Assembly (NCBI GenBank): GCA_903844735.1
Contig: CAIMUX010000131.1
Location: 1-64,000, forward strand
From: Candidatus Eiseniibacteriota bacterium
Lineage (GTDB): Bacteria > Eisenbacteria > RBG-16-71-46 > CAIMUX01
DNA length: 64,000 nt
Direction of reading: 5' to 3'
Shown here: positions 8,001 to 14,808 of the stretch, piece by piece
Layout of the letters: the number at the start of each line of letters is the position of its first letter
Numbering within the stretch: position 1 is the first letter of the stretch
The notes under the pieces: generated by a model
What the model was told of the DNA's origin: nothing
Databases searched by the model: none
What the model saw: the letters and a program-made list of their open reading frames with translations, nothing else
Made by a program: the position numbers and the translations under genes

Positions 8001-10324
8001 GTGGCGGCGGCGGCACCCCGGTTCGCAAACGCGAGATTCAGCGCCACCGTCTCGCCGACCTCGATCCGGCCGTTCCCGTTCCCGCGGGTTCCGTCGTTGC
8101 CGTCATCAACGATCGTGTACCCAGTAGCCAAGATCCCGGAGGCGGCGGCAAGGCGGACGGTCCCCGAACCGAGAAACGTTTTCGCCAACGGATGCGTCAC
8201 CGTCACGCTGAAAGAGCCTGTGCTGGTAGGGGCGAAGGGAACATCGACCCGACCGTCAGCGCCGGTGGCCGCCACCCCAAGGGCATCGTCGTCCTTGAAG
8301 AAACAGACACGGGCGCCGGCCAGCGGATCACCGGCGGAGTTCAGCACAGTCACCGGCGCCCTGGCGGCACCGATCGCGAAATCGGCCGGGGCGGTCACCC
8401 GCATCGCCTCCGGTAGGGTTCGCCAGATATTCAGGTCGGGGTCGCCGAGAATGATGAGGCCATAGAGGAGAAAGCGAACCGTGCCCTCGCCATCTCCTTG
8501 CTCCGCGCCAAGACGATCCACAACATCCCGGTAGGCGCCTCCCATGGTCTGCTGGGGATCATTCAACCAGTCGGAGAAGATCGCGTCCTGAAACTTGCGC
8601 GCGGTCGCCGGAAAATCGAGGCTGGTGGAACCCACGTAGTTCACCCCACCCCCGTTGGGCGCCAATTGCCAGGCCTCGCCCACGCAGTCCGCGTCGACGG
8701 CAGCGGAGTTGCAGTTCACCGCATAGGCGAGTCCGCTGTAGCGCGGCCCGTTGGTCAACCCCGCCACGTCCGAAGTCAAAAGCCGGCCGGTCCCGATCGC
8801 CCAACGGTCGCGGTCCCCATGTCCCACCTGATGGACGATGTTCCGGCCGGCGTTGAGCGACGCTACGACGTTGGTCCGGTTCAACTGCTTGGCGTTGATC
8901 TCACGCCGCGGATTCCACCAGTATTCACGCTCGTACTGCTGATCAAACGTGAAAAACGACTTGAAGCTCGACTTCTTGATCGAGTCGATCAGGGCGAAGC
9001 ATTCGGCCGCCCCGTCGGAACGTACGCAGGGGGTCGGTCCACCGGCAAGGCATTCATCGGCGTTGCCGAGGCGCCAGTCAGGATCGAAGAGGACTTCGCC
9101 AAGGGTTAGCACGCTCTCAAGATAACCCGGAGTGAGATCAGGGTTCTTGACGTACTTCAGGTACTTCCGAACCCAGAAGCCCACCCGGGTGGTATCGAGG
9201 GCGGAGACCCGGCCTACGCGCAGCTCGGGCCTAAGGTCGACCTTGTCGCTCTCGTTGCTGGTCCCCTGAACAAGTGCCTCGCCCCAAAGGTTGTCGCCGT
9301 CGGCGTTCCAATTGCCGTCGAGGCATGCGTAATAGTAGTCGGTGGCGATACTCACCCCGATGGGCGCGTTGTACGCGTAGCTCCGCGCGTAACGAATCGG
9401 GACAAGGGAAGGATCACCGCCGATGATCACGGTGCGCGTGCCCCAAAGGGCGTAGGCATCGCGCAGGAAGAGGCGGATGCTCTCCGCCAGGTCGACCCCC
9501 TGTGGGTAGTCCCGCTCGACCGCCTCCACCGTGCGGATCGCGGCCGGGTACCCCTGACGGTTCTTCCAATCAATCAACGGTTGGAAGGCGGGAGCAAGCC
9601 CCTCGGTCGTGATCACGAGGAACTCCACCGGAACCGAATCGAGGCTGGGACGGGTCGTCGGCGCGAGTCCGCCGCGCAGGGCGTGGATGATCGTCCCTTG
9701 CGCCCCCTTGTCCGCGGTGTCGGCAGGGACCGCGTCGTCGGCCACGGTCCGCCGCGGGGTCGCCGCCTCACCCGCGCCGACCCCGGATGTCACCTGCACG
9801 GTAAGCGTGCCGCCCGGAAAGCGCTCCAGGTCACGGCTTCGGGGATCCCAGCGCAACGGGCACACGAGAAAGCCTGCCTCCGCAAGACCTGCATGGACCT
9901 GCACCCCGCGGTAGAGGACCTGCTCGGCAGGCCAGGGGACGGTACCGCCATAGGTCCCCGGGTCCGGATCCGGCAGAACCGGGCCGCCGGCCTCGGATGG
10001 GAGGTCGCGCCAAGCGGGCGTCGGCATAACGTCATGGGCCAGCAATACGCCCGGTTCCGGGTCGAATGACCAGCTTGTGATCCGCGCCGCCGCGTCCGCC
10101 AGCGGCACGCGCACCACCGCCCAGGGCAGATCGGGCTGCCCTGGCTCTGCAGCAGAGACGCCGCGGGCAAGACGAACGGACACCGTGCCCCCGGGGCCCG
10201 GGAGGATCCCATACTCCGCGCCGGCCCAGTGTAGGGTGACCCTGGTCGTGACCTCTCCGAGGGCGCTCGTCCCGAGGACGAAGAGCCCGACGAGCGCGAG
10301 TAGCGCGCCTGTCCGCATCCGCAT
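5036..10324 (-). CDS. Giant secreted C25 (gingipain-type) protease with VCBS repeats and FlgD tail
   Basis: A 1762-residue exported protein. ATG 10324 is preceded by AGGGGAGG and starts a signal peptide (MRMRTGALLALVGLFVLG). The longer upstream frame reads through GGGCTTC repeats and is an artefact. An N-terminal beta domain (about 25-230) precedes a C25 caspase-like domain (about 230-590); I read the catalytic dyad as His in HQVGHGD (near 501) and Cys in AVNCNSA (near 538). Next come Ig/CARDB-like domains, an FN3 domain near 1000-1100, VCBS/FG-GAP propeller repeats with DINGDGLPE (about 1155) and DIDGDGDLD (about 1403), and a FlgD-type tail starting PNPFNP near 1678 and ending VVLLK. Known relatives are surface or secreted Arg/Lys proteases; the substrate here is unknown. 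Confidence 0.9.
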   Translation of the reverse strand: MRMRTGALLALVGLFVLGTSALGEVTTRVTLHWAGAEYGILPGPGGTVSVRLARGVSAAEPGQPDLPWAVVRVPLADAAARITSWSFDPEPGVLLAHDVMPTPAWRDLPSEAGGPVLPDPDPGTYGGTVPWPAEQVLYRGVQVHAGLAEAGFLVCPLRWDPRSRDLERFPGGTLTVQVTSGVGAGEAATPRRTVADDAVPADTADKGAQGTIIHALRGGLAPTTRPSLDSVPVEFLVITTEGLAPAFQPLIDWKNRQGYPAAIRTVEAVERDYPQGVDLAESIRLFLRDAYALWGTRTVIIGGDPSLVPIRYARSYAYNAPIGVSIATDYYYACLDGNWNADGDNLWGEALVQGTSNESDKVDLRPELRVGRVSALDTTRVGFWVRKYLKYVKNPDLTPGYLESVLTLGEVLFDPDWRLGNADECLAGGPTPCVRSDGAAECFALIDSIKKSSFKSFFTFDQQYEREYWWNPRREINAKQLNRTNVVASLNAGRNIVHQVGHGDRDRWAIGTGRLLTSDVAGLTNGPRYSGLAYAVNCNSAAVDADCVGEAWQLAPNGGGVNYVGSTSLDFPATARKFQDAIFSDWLNDPQQTMGGAYRDVVDRLGAEQGDGEGTVRFLLYGLIILGDPDLNIWRTLPEAMRVTAPADFAIGAARAPVTVLNSAGDPLAGARVCFFKDDDALGVAATGADGRVDVPFAPTSTGSFSVTVTHPLAKTFLGSGTVRLAAASGILATGYTIVDDGNDGTRGNGNGRIEVGETVALNLAFANRGAAAATGVTARLRRVEAVPAFRVVLTDSTETIGNLAAGASGDSARAFLLTVSESGLAPLETADRLVLPLVIEWQADGVIHTQRIVPEVDRPDFELIHTVRWETVLPPGGHADSIPNIGETMSLCVELYNQGSGSWGRLRARLEGVPGAGSAVMIDSVAGFPPLEPGASAFSDTMLFRVRVSSGFQLNLIIEDTTGVEPQRIWTRLLRLSRVPTTVPLALQSLGEPNSVSLSWVKPNNTPYVWGYRVYRADSLDGDFQRLAPGFVKATRYVKDEGLPDMQRYWYQVAVIDESGIEGPRTEPAEASSSPGVLAGWPVAVDESRDACPTIENLNGWGENEVLFLSNAVYCFGAKGDDYYDGDAIPSTRGVLTRVADGQNFNGKCAVADINGDGLPEVIALASNNMEGGNNPPSALCVYDHLGRLLWQKVVTNRPAIGAPAIGNIDDDPEMEIVFLCGKVLFAYNHDGTPFADKPDGKLRSLPGPDTGANAYQYCSVALANLDVDGRDEIVFTTNSQDDAYCMLYVINAVESSPGGSPEYGTNVPGFPFLYKTALGGATGQSSSASPAIADVTSKVVDNHTLPGGPPDGKPDIIITTKSRLWVFDPWTSFADKLVWTMALVSQLPEGPLTSSPAVGDIDGDGDLDIAVAGGGGALYVVDGRTAEALPGFIESTSNRYKQVAPLTARLGCPILADLDGVVDPTYGKRLPEIVIGDNTGRVYALRKGGKGMNGFPFTVPGGKVGIGLAAWDVDRNGFQNLVIQAEKVQEMRVLDFNTCPFDAEDRVANPWPAFRHDSRNTGSVALPPGPTPVQVVALEAEVSAGVITLRWRTDIDVRSFVLLRAAEPGGEWMTLSDRPAEELMGEPGSFTLTDEPPSGTWRYRIDALDFAGQVRQSGETVVTVGSPLTFRLHSPRPNPFNPHTVIRLDLPRAAICDLRVVDPSGRTVRRLLKGGAGPGTVETIWDGTDDDGHSVGSGVFFVRAAAEGQGPAVQKVVLLK

Positions 10325-10438
10325 GAGAACCTCCCCTGGTTTCACAGCCCAACCCGGCCGACGGCTCCCGCCCCCCGGGTCCACCGCGACATCTTCGGCG
10401 AAACCCCCGTAAGATTCAACCTCGACTCCATCCTTCCC

Positions 10439-10545
10439 GAGATTCGGAGCACGGAGCGAATACGACGGGCTTCGGGCTTCGGGCTTCGGGCTTCGAGCTT
10501 CGGGCTTCGGGCTTCGGGCTTCGGCTGGCGGCGCCGCGGGCGCCG
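10439..10545 (-). repeat. Dispersed intergenic element, copy 2
   Basis: Eight 7-bp units GGGCTTC (10467-10522, one variant) adjoin ATTCG-N10-CGAAT (10442-10461). Read on the minus strand, the order is GAAGCCC repeats, inverted repeat, then CGAATCTCGG (one mismatch to the common 10-mer), pointing to the C25 protease gene about 115 bp further on. Confidence 0.75.
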
Positions 10546-10698
10546 CCGGCGGACACATCGGTTCGCCGGAACACGTGCCGCGCGCAAAAAACGAGGGAGT
10601 TCGTGAGATTCCTCTTGCCCCCCACGCTGTCCGGTGGTACCAAGGGAATCGTTTTCGGGCCTAACACAGCCACACTGGACCACGGAGGGTTACCTGCC

Positions 10699-11019
10699 AT
10701 GACCAAGACCCAGCTGATCGATGCGTTGATGAAGGAGGTCAAGGTCGTCGACAAGACCGTCGACCTGAGCAAGAAGGAAACGAAGGCGATTCTCGCGGGC
10801 CTGACATGCCTCGTCGAGAAGACCCTGAAGAAGGGTGACGACCTGCCCTTGTCGGGGCTCGGCAAATTCAAGGTGCAGAGCCGCAAGGCCCGCATCGGCC
10901 GGAACCCGCAAACCGGCGCCGAGATCAAGATCGCGGCAAAGAAGGTCGTGAAGTTCACGGTGGCGAAGAATCTGAAGGACACGGTTCTGACGAAGAAGGC
11001 CTCCGCGAAGAAGAAGTAA
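10699..11019 (+). CDS. hup: HU/IHF-family DNA-binding protein
   Basis: A 106-residue histone-like protein of the bacterial HU family that bends and compacts DNA as a dimer. The start MTKTQLIDAL is the usual HU N-terminus, and GGAGGG lies 8 nt upstream. The beta-arm signature region reads IGRNPQTGAEIKI, where HU carries GRNPxTG with the intercalating Pro. The C-terminus has a short Lys-rich extension (TKKASAKKK), making it about 15 residues longer than E. coli HU. The gene is monocistronic, with an unusual 16-bp tandem repeat and a terminator after it. A weak promoter (TTGCCC, 17 bp, TACCAA) may lie about 80 bp upstream. Confidence 0.95.
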   Translation: MTKTQLIDALMKEVKVVDKTVDLSKKETKAILAGLTCLVEKTLKKGDDLPLSGLGKFKVQSRKARIGRNPQTGAEIKIAAKKVVKFTVAKNLKDTVLTKKASAKKK

Positions 11020-11044
11020 CCAGCAACCGCCGGGCGGGGCTCTA

Positions 11045-11100
11045 CCAAGCCACAGTCCCGCCAAGCCGCAGTCTCGCCAGGCCACAGTCCCGCCAGGCCG
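11045..11100. repeat. 16-bp tandem repeat, 3.5 copies
   Basis: Units CCAAGCCACAGTCCCG, CCAAGCCGCAGTCTCG and CCAGGCCACAGTCCCG, then a half unit CCAGGCCG, lie between the HU stop and its terminator. The units differ by 2-4 bases. Confidence 0.85.
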
Positions 11101-11114
11101 AATCGCCTCGGAAG

Positions 11115-11138
11115 AACGCTTTCGGGGCGTTTTCTTAT
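11115..11138 (+). terminator. Weak intrinsic terminator after HU gene
   Basis: AACGC (11115-11119), loop TTTCGGG, GCGTT (11127-11131), followed by TTTCTTATT. The stem is short. It lies between convergent genes and overlaps the 3' end of the GT4 gene (stop at 11135). Confidence 0.5.
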
Positions 11139-12334
11139 TCTACGAGGAGGCTGTGGTAGAGCGCGGGAAATTTCCCATACGTTGCATCCAATCCATAGCG
11201 ATCGGCTGCGGCGGCACGTCCCGCGGCCCCGAGCGTGCGGGCCCGCTCACCATCCGCCAGCAGCTCGCGCGTGCGCACCGCCATCTCCTCCGCGGTGTGG
11301 ACGGTCACGATTCCCTCCCCCTGAGCGAGATCAAGCCCCTCCAGGGCTTCGGCATAGCCGACCACCGGCACTCCGAGCGCCAGCGCCTCCACGACTCGAC
11401 CGCGCTGGCCGCTGCCTGCGCGCAGCGTGAGAGCGAGCACGCGCGCACAAGCCAGCCACGGTCGCGGATCATCGACGAAGCCGGTGACCACGGCGCCCAC
11501 AGCCTCCGCCTCGCGACGTAAATCGTCACCCGGGTCCGCACCGAGCAGCATCGCTTCCACACCCGGCACCTGCCGCTTCCAGCCCGGCAGTAGGTCGCGT
11601 AGGAAACTCCGAGCCGCGGCGCGGTTTGATTCGCTCGACAGGTTCCCGTAGAAGACCGCACGCGGCGCCGGGGGAAGCGCCGGTTCGACGGCAGCCCGGC
11701 TCCAGCGTGTGAAATCGAGCCCCATGCCGATCACCTCGATCGGCGGCGCGTCTGCGGGCAGGTGCGCACGAAGCGTGTCGCGGTCCCGTCCCGTGATCGC
11801 GATCACCCGATCGTAACGGGCCAGCTCGCGCAGCTCGGCGGCGCGCTCGCGCGACGAATCGCGCCCCCACAACCGCACGTGCCGCTCGAACTGCACGTCG
11901 TGGGTATCCACCACCCAGACGGGTGGGCGCGGAAACACCGGCAGCCGCCGCAGGCCGTGCCAGTAGGCGGCATGCACCAACGCCGGTCTCTCGACGCGCA
12001 CGCACTGCTCGACGGCATGAGCAAAAGACGGCAGGCTCTGGAAGAAGGTCTCCGGGTGCAGCCCTTCCCGGCACGCGGCCAGCCGAGCCCGGAGATGCCA
12101 CGCGGCCCAAGGCAGGAAGCCACGACGATGATCCGCGAGGACCGGCACCCACCGACCGCAGCAGGCCACAGGCCCCGGATCGGCCAACCGCGCCACGTCG
12201 TGGACGAGGGTGACGATGGTCAGGTCAAACGACGTGGCGAGAGTCTCGATGATCGCGCGATTGCGGACCCGGCTCCCCATGTCGGCGGGATGGGGATGGT
12301 CCGGAAGCGCGACGATGAGGCGGGGCCTCGTCAT
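11135..12334 (-). CDS. GT4-family glycosyltransferase
   Basis: A 399-residue GT-B fold sugar transferase. The N-terminal acceptor domain starts PRLIVALPDHPHPADMGSR, resembling the PPDxGxxxR motif of GT4 enzymes. The C-terminal nucleotide-sugar domain has FYGNLSSESN and GSGQRGRVVEALALGVPVV, the usual E-rich donor-binding motif. It most resembles the subgroup found with exopolysaccharide/PEP-CTERM loci, but no such locus is visible here. The ATG overlaps the TGA of the upstream gene by 4 nt (ATGA), so translation is coupled and the gene closes the acpS operon. It is cytoplasmic, with no membrane segment. Donor and acceptor are unknown. Confidence 0.8.
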   Translation of the reverse strand: MTRPRLIVALPDHPHPADMGSRVRNRAIIETLATSFDLTIVTLVHDVARLADPGPVACCGRWVPVLADHRRGFLPWAAWHLRARLAACREGLHPETFFQSLPSFAHAVEQCVRVERPALVHAAYWHGLRRLPVFPRPPVWVVDTHDVQFERHVRLWGRDSSRERAAELRELARYDRVIAITGRDRDTLRAHLPADAPPIEVIGMGLDFTRWSRAAVEPALPPAPRAVFYGNLSSESNRAAARSFLRDLLPGWKRQVPGVEAMLLGADPGDDLRREAEAVGAVVTGFVDDPRPWLACARVLALTLRAGSGQRGRVVEALALGVPVVGYAEALEGLDLAQGEGIVTVHTAEEMAVRTRELLADGERARTLGAAGRAAAADRYGLDATYGKFPALYHSLLVE

Positions 12335-13323
12335 TCCGGCTTCTTAGTCCCCTCCTGGGTCTTCGGCTCCTTCGCGCGGCGGAAGACCTCCTTCTGCACG
12401 TCCTGGAACAGGGGCATGTCGAAGTACACGACCCGTTGGTCGCCGGGGCACTTCCGCGAGGCGATAGTGTACTCGTGGGCGAACTGTTCCTCCGGCGGAG
12501 TCTTCGTCGAGTCGACACCGACCTTTGCGACGTACATCTCCTTCATCGCCCAGACATCGGCACCCTTGTTGCCGCAGTTGTCCTCGAGCCGGACGAGGAT
12601 CCAGTCCTCCGTATTCAGGTGGCTTTCGTGGCGGGCAATGACATCGTCGTGCACCTGACGGTAGAGTTGCACCCAGTCCTGCAGGCTGCGCAGCACGCCG
12701 TCCTGCACGCCCGCAGCGTCGACGACATTCCCGAAGGTGAGGAGGGTGTCGGCCTGAGCCAAGGCGTAGCCGGCCAGCATGACAAGGTGGAAACCGAGCA
12801 GCCGACCCGGGGGGCCTATGATCCGTGCCATCCGGTCTTCGAAGGCGATGCGCCCGCCGGTCAACACTTCCTCGGGGTAGGCGTCTCCGTAGGCATCGAG
12901 TACCGGCTCCAGCCTCACCGCGAGCGAGTCGGCAGCCCGGTCCGTGATCACGAGCCACTCGAGCTGGTTCCGCGGATAGATCGTCGTCACGCGGTCGGCG
13001 AAGCGCGTGTTCATGCTGAAAAGGTCACGGACGGCAGCGAAGAGAACCGCGCGGTCCCGAGTCTTCGAAACCGCGGAGCGGGCCCAGGCCCGGAGCGAAT
13101 CACCCGCGAACGAGGTGAACTGGTTTGGAAGGACTTTCGGCATCCGGTATTTCGACGGCGAGGTCACCTGACTGCCCGGGCCGGCGTCGCCGGGCTGCGC
13201 GAGTGCCGGGGCCGACGTGCCCACCAACAGAAACAGAGCCCCCATGAAGACAAGAAAGTGCCGCCTGACGACACCTGCCGTCGGCGCCGCCCTGAACCAT
13301 CCTCTGATCCGCGTCATTCTCAT
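12331..13323 (-). CDS. Exported protein of unknown function
   Basis: A 330-residue protein. The start is ATG 13323, placed by AGGGGAG 7 nt upstream and by the signal peptide (basic MRMTRIRGWFR, hydrophobic FLVFMGALFLLVGTSAPALA). The longer open frame overlaps acpS out of frame. The mature part is soluble and mixed alpha/beta in style, with SMNTRFADRVTTIYPRN, HESHLNTEDWILVRLEDN and YFDMPLFQDVQKEVF as distinctive stretches and a Lys-rich end (KEPKTQEGTKKPE). I recognise no family. It overlaps acpS (ATGA) upstream and the GT4 gene downstream, so the three genes are translationally coupled, suggesting an envelope-related role. That is inference only. Confidence 0.7.
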   Translation of the reverse strand: MRMTRIRGWFRAAPTAGVVRRHFLVFMGALFLLVGTSAPALAQPGDAGPGSQVTSPSKYRMPKVLPNQFTSFAGDSLRAWARSAVSKTRDRAVLFAAVRDLFSMNTRFADRVTTIYPRNQLEWLVITDRAADSLAVRLEPVLDAYGDAYPEEVLTGGRIAFEDRMARIIGPPGRLLGFHLVMLAGYALAQADTLLTFGNVVDAAGVQDGVLRSLQDWVQLYRQVHDDVIARHESHLNTEDWILVRLEDNCGNKGADVWAMKEMYVAKVGVDSTKTPPEEQFAHEYTIASRKCPGDQRVVYFDMPLFQDVQKEVFRRAKEPKTQEGTKKPE

Positions 13324-13793
13324 CCGGTTTCTCCCCTGGTCGTGACCGTGTCGGGCGCACGCGCGTCTTCGATCCATCCATCGATCTCCGCGGGTCCGTC
13401 GGGCGGACCCTCGAACAGAACCTGGGCCATGGCGTGCCCGGCGGTGTGGCTGATCGTCACGTGGATGCGAGCCACTCCCATTGCGGCCGCCCGCACCTTC
13501 GCCGCTCCCGCAAGGGTCATCGCCGGCGCCCCGGAGGCAAGATTGTCGACCTCCACGTCCGTCCACTTCACTCCCCCGCCCCAGCCGGTGCCGAGAGCCT
13601 TGAAAGCCGCCTCTTTGGCAGCAAAGCGGGACGCGAGGTATTGGTCGTGATTGCCATGCGAACGGGCCACCTCAAGTGGGGTGAAAACGCGGCGAAGGAA
13701 CCGCTCGCCGTGGCGACGGGCCACCATGCCGACCCGCTCCACCTCGACGATGTCGATGCCTACACCGAGAACCACGCATCCCCTCCCGGACAT
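13320..13793 (-). CDS. acpS: Holo-ACP synthase
   Basis: Transfers 4'-phosphopantetheine from CoA to the acyl carrier protein, activating fatty acid synthesis. It is 157 residues from ATG 13793, though homology begins at VGIDIVEVERV (Mg-binding Asp), so a GTG at about 13776 is an alternative start. The second motif, RFAAKEAAFKALGTG, holds the catalytic Glu and Lys. Compared with about 125 residues for typical AcpS, it carries an acidic C-terminal extension (PDGPAEIDGWIEDARAPD). The stop overlaps the next ATG. A dispersed repeat copy lies just upstream, between this gene and the methyltransferase. Confidence 0.92.
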   Translation of the reverse strand: MSGRGCVVLGVGIDIVEVERVGMVARRHGERFLRRVFTPLEVARSHGNHDQYLASRFAAKEAAFKALGTGWGGGVKWTDVEVDNLASGAPAMTLAGAAKVRAAAMGVARIHVTISHTAGHAMAQVLFEGPPDGPAEIDGWIEDARAPDTVTTRGETG

Positions 13794-13874
13794 GTCGCCG
13801 ACCGGCCGATCAGCCCCCTCATTCCGGAACTCTAGGCGAAACACGCCGCGCTCCGCCAGCGGTGGAATGACAGC

Positions 13875-13925
13875 CTGAGATTCGAAGGCCTCTGCCCTCG
13901 GGCTTCGGACTTCGGGCTTTGGACT
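13875..13925 (-). repeat. Dispersed intergenic element, copy 3
   Basis: GGGCTTCGGACTTCGGGCTTTGG lies beside the exact 10-mer CGAATCTCAG (minus strand, 13875-13884). The order and orientation are as in the other copies, with the 10-mer facing acpS. The repeat begins immediately at the stop codon of the upstream methyltransferase. Confidence 0.65.
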
Positions 13926-14788
13926 CATCCCGGACGGCGCGCCACGAGCAGCCGTACCGAGCCGAGGATGCCGGGTCGGCTCTCGGTCTCGACGAAGCCC
14001 GCATCCCGCAACGCCGCCATGAGCACAGCCTCGGTCGGCAACGCCGCCACCGAGGCGACCATCATCTCGTAGGCGGCCCGGTCGCCCCCGAGGAACGAGG
14101 CGAGGCGCGGGAGCACGCGACGGAAGTAGAGCCTGTAGACCGCCTCGATGCCGCCACCGAGGGGAAGACGCATGTCGAGAAGCGCGACGCGCCCACCCGG
14201 CTTCACCACTCGGTGCAGCTCGCGAAAGAGCGCGTCGCACCCGCGGCTGTGACGCAGCGCAAACCCCTGAGCCACCGCGGCAAACGAATCATCGCGGAAC
14301 GGCAACCGGTCCATTTCGCCGACGATGGCGGGCGAACCTGGCGCCAGCCTCTCCTCCGCCCGACGCAAGAGAGCGGCGGATAGGTCCAGACGCACAACCG
14401 GGCGCTGCAGGCGTTGCACCAAAGGAGAAACCAGCGCGCCGGTGCCGGAAGCAAGATCGAGCACGGGCCCGGGGGGAAGCGGCTCCAGCGCGCGCGCCAA
14501 CCCCGCACGCCACCTGCGGTCGAGCCCGAGACTGAGCCGACTATTGAGCCGATCATAGTCGCCGGAGATCTCCTCAAACATCCGGCGCAGCGCGGGCGCG
14601 CGCCGCTCCCACGGCCGGCCCGCAAGCCCTTCAGCGTGGCGTCCGGCGCGTTGCCTCGTCGCTTCGTCCGGGTAGGCCCCGCCCTTCCTTTGGTCCACGC
14701 GGCGCCGTCTCCTTTCTGCGTCTCCCGTAGCCTGTTTCGGTGTCACGCTTCCCTTCGCGTCATCGGGGGGAGCGTTTCGGGTCTTCAT
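13925..14788 (-). CDS. ubiE: UbiE/MenG-type quinone methyltransferase
   Basis: A SAM-dependent class I methyltransferase of the UbiE/COQ5 family, which methylates demethylmenaquinone or a ubiquinone precursor. The family start is FEEISGDYDRLNSRLSLG. SAM motif I is VLDLASGTGAL, later motifs are GEMDRLPFRDDSFA and GFALRHSRG, and post-I is PGGRVALLDM. ATG 14788 gives 287 residues with a basic, low-complexity N-terminal 70 residues unlike the family, so the functional start could be further in. It lies 20 nt after hrpB. Menaquinone is the likelier substrate in this kind of organism, but no other men or ubi gene is nearby. Confidence 0.85.
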   Translation of the reverse strand: MKTRNAPPDDAKGSVTPKQATGDAERRRRRVDQRKGGAYPDEATRQRAGRHAEGLAGRPWERRAPALRRMFEEISGDYDRLNSRLSLGLDRRWRAGLARALEPLPPGPVLDLASGTGALVSPLVQRLQRPVVRLDLSAALLRRAEERLAPGSPAIVGEMDRLPFRDDSFAAVAQGFALRHSRGCDALFRELHRVVKPGGRVALLDMRLPLGGGIEAVYRLYFRRVLPRLASFLGGDRAAYEMMVASVAALPTEAVLMAALRDAGFVETESRPGILGSVRLLVARRPG

Positions 14789-14808
14789 GCGCGATTGCGG
14801 ACGACGAG

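Noticed and set aside
10325-10558. Upstream extension of the C25 protease frame.
   Set aside because: It translates the GGGCTTC repeats into SPKPEAR peptides. The AGGGGAGG and signal peptide place the start at 10324.
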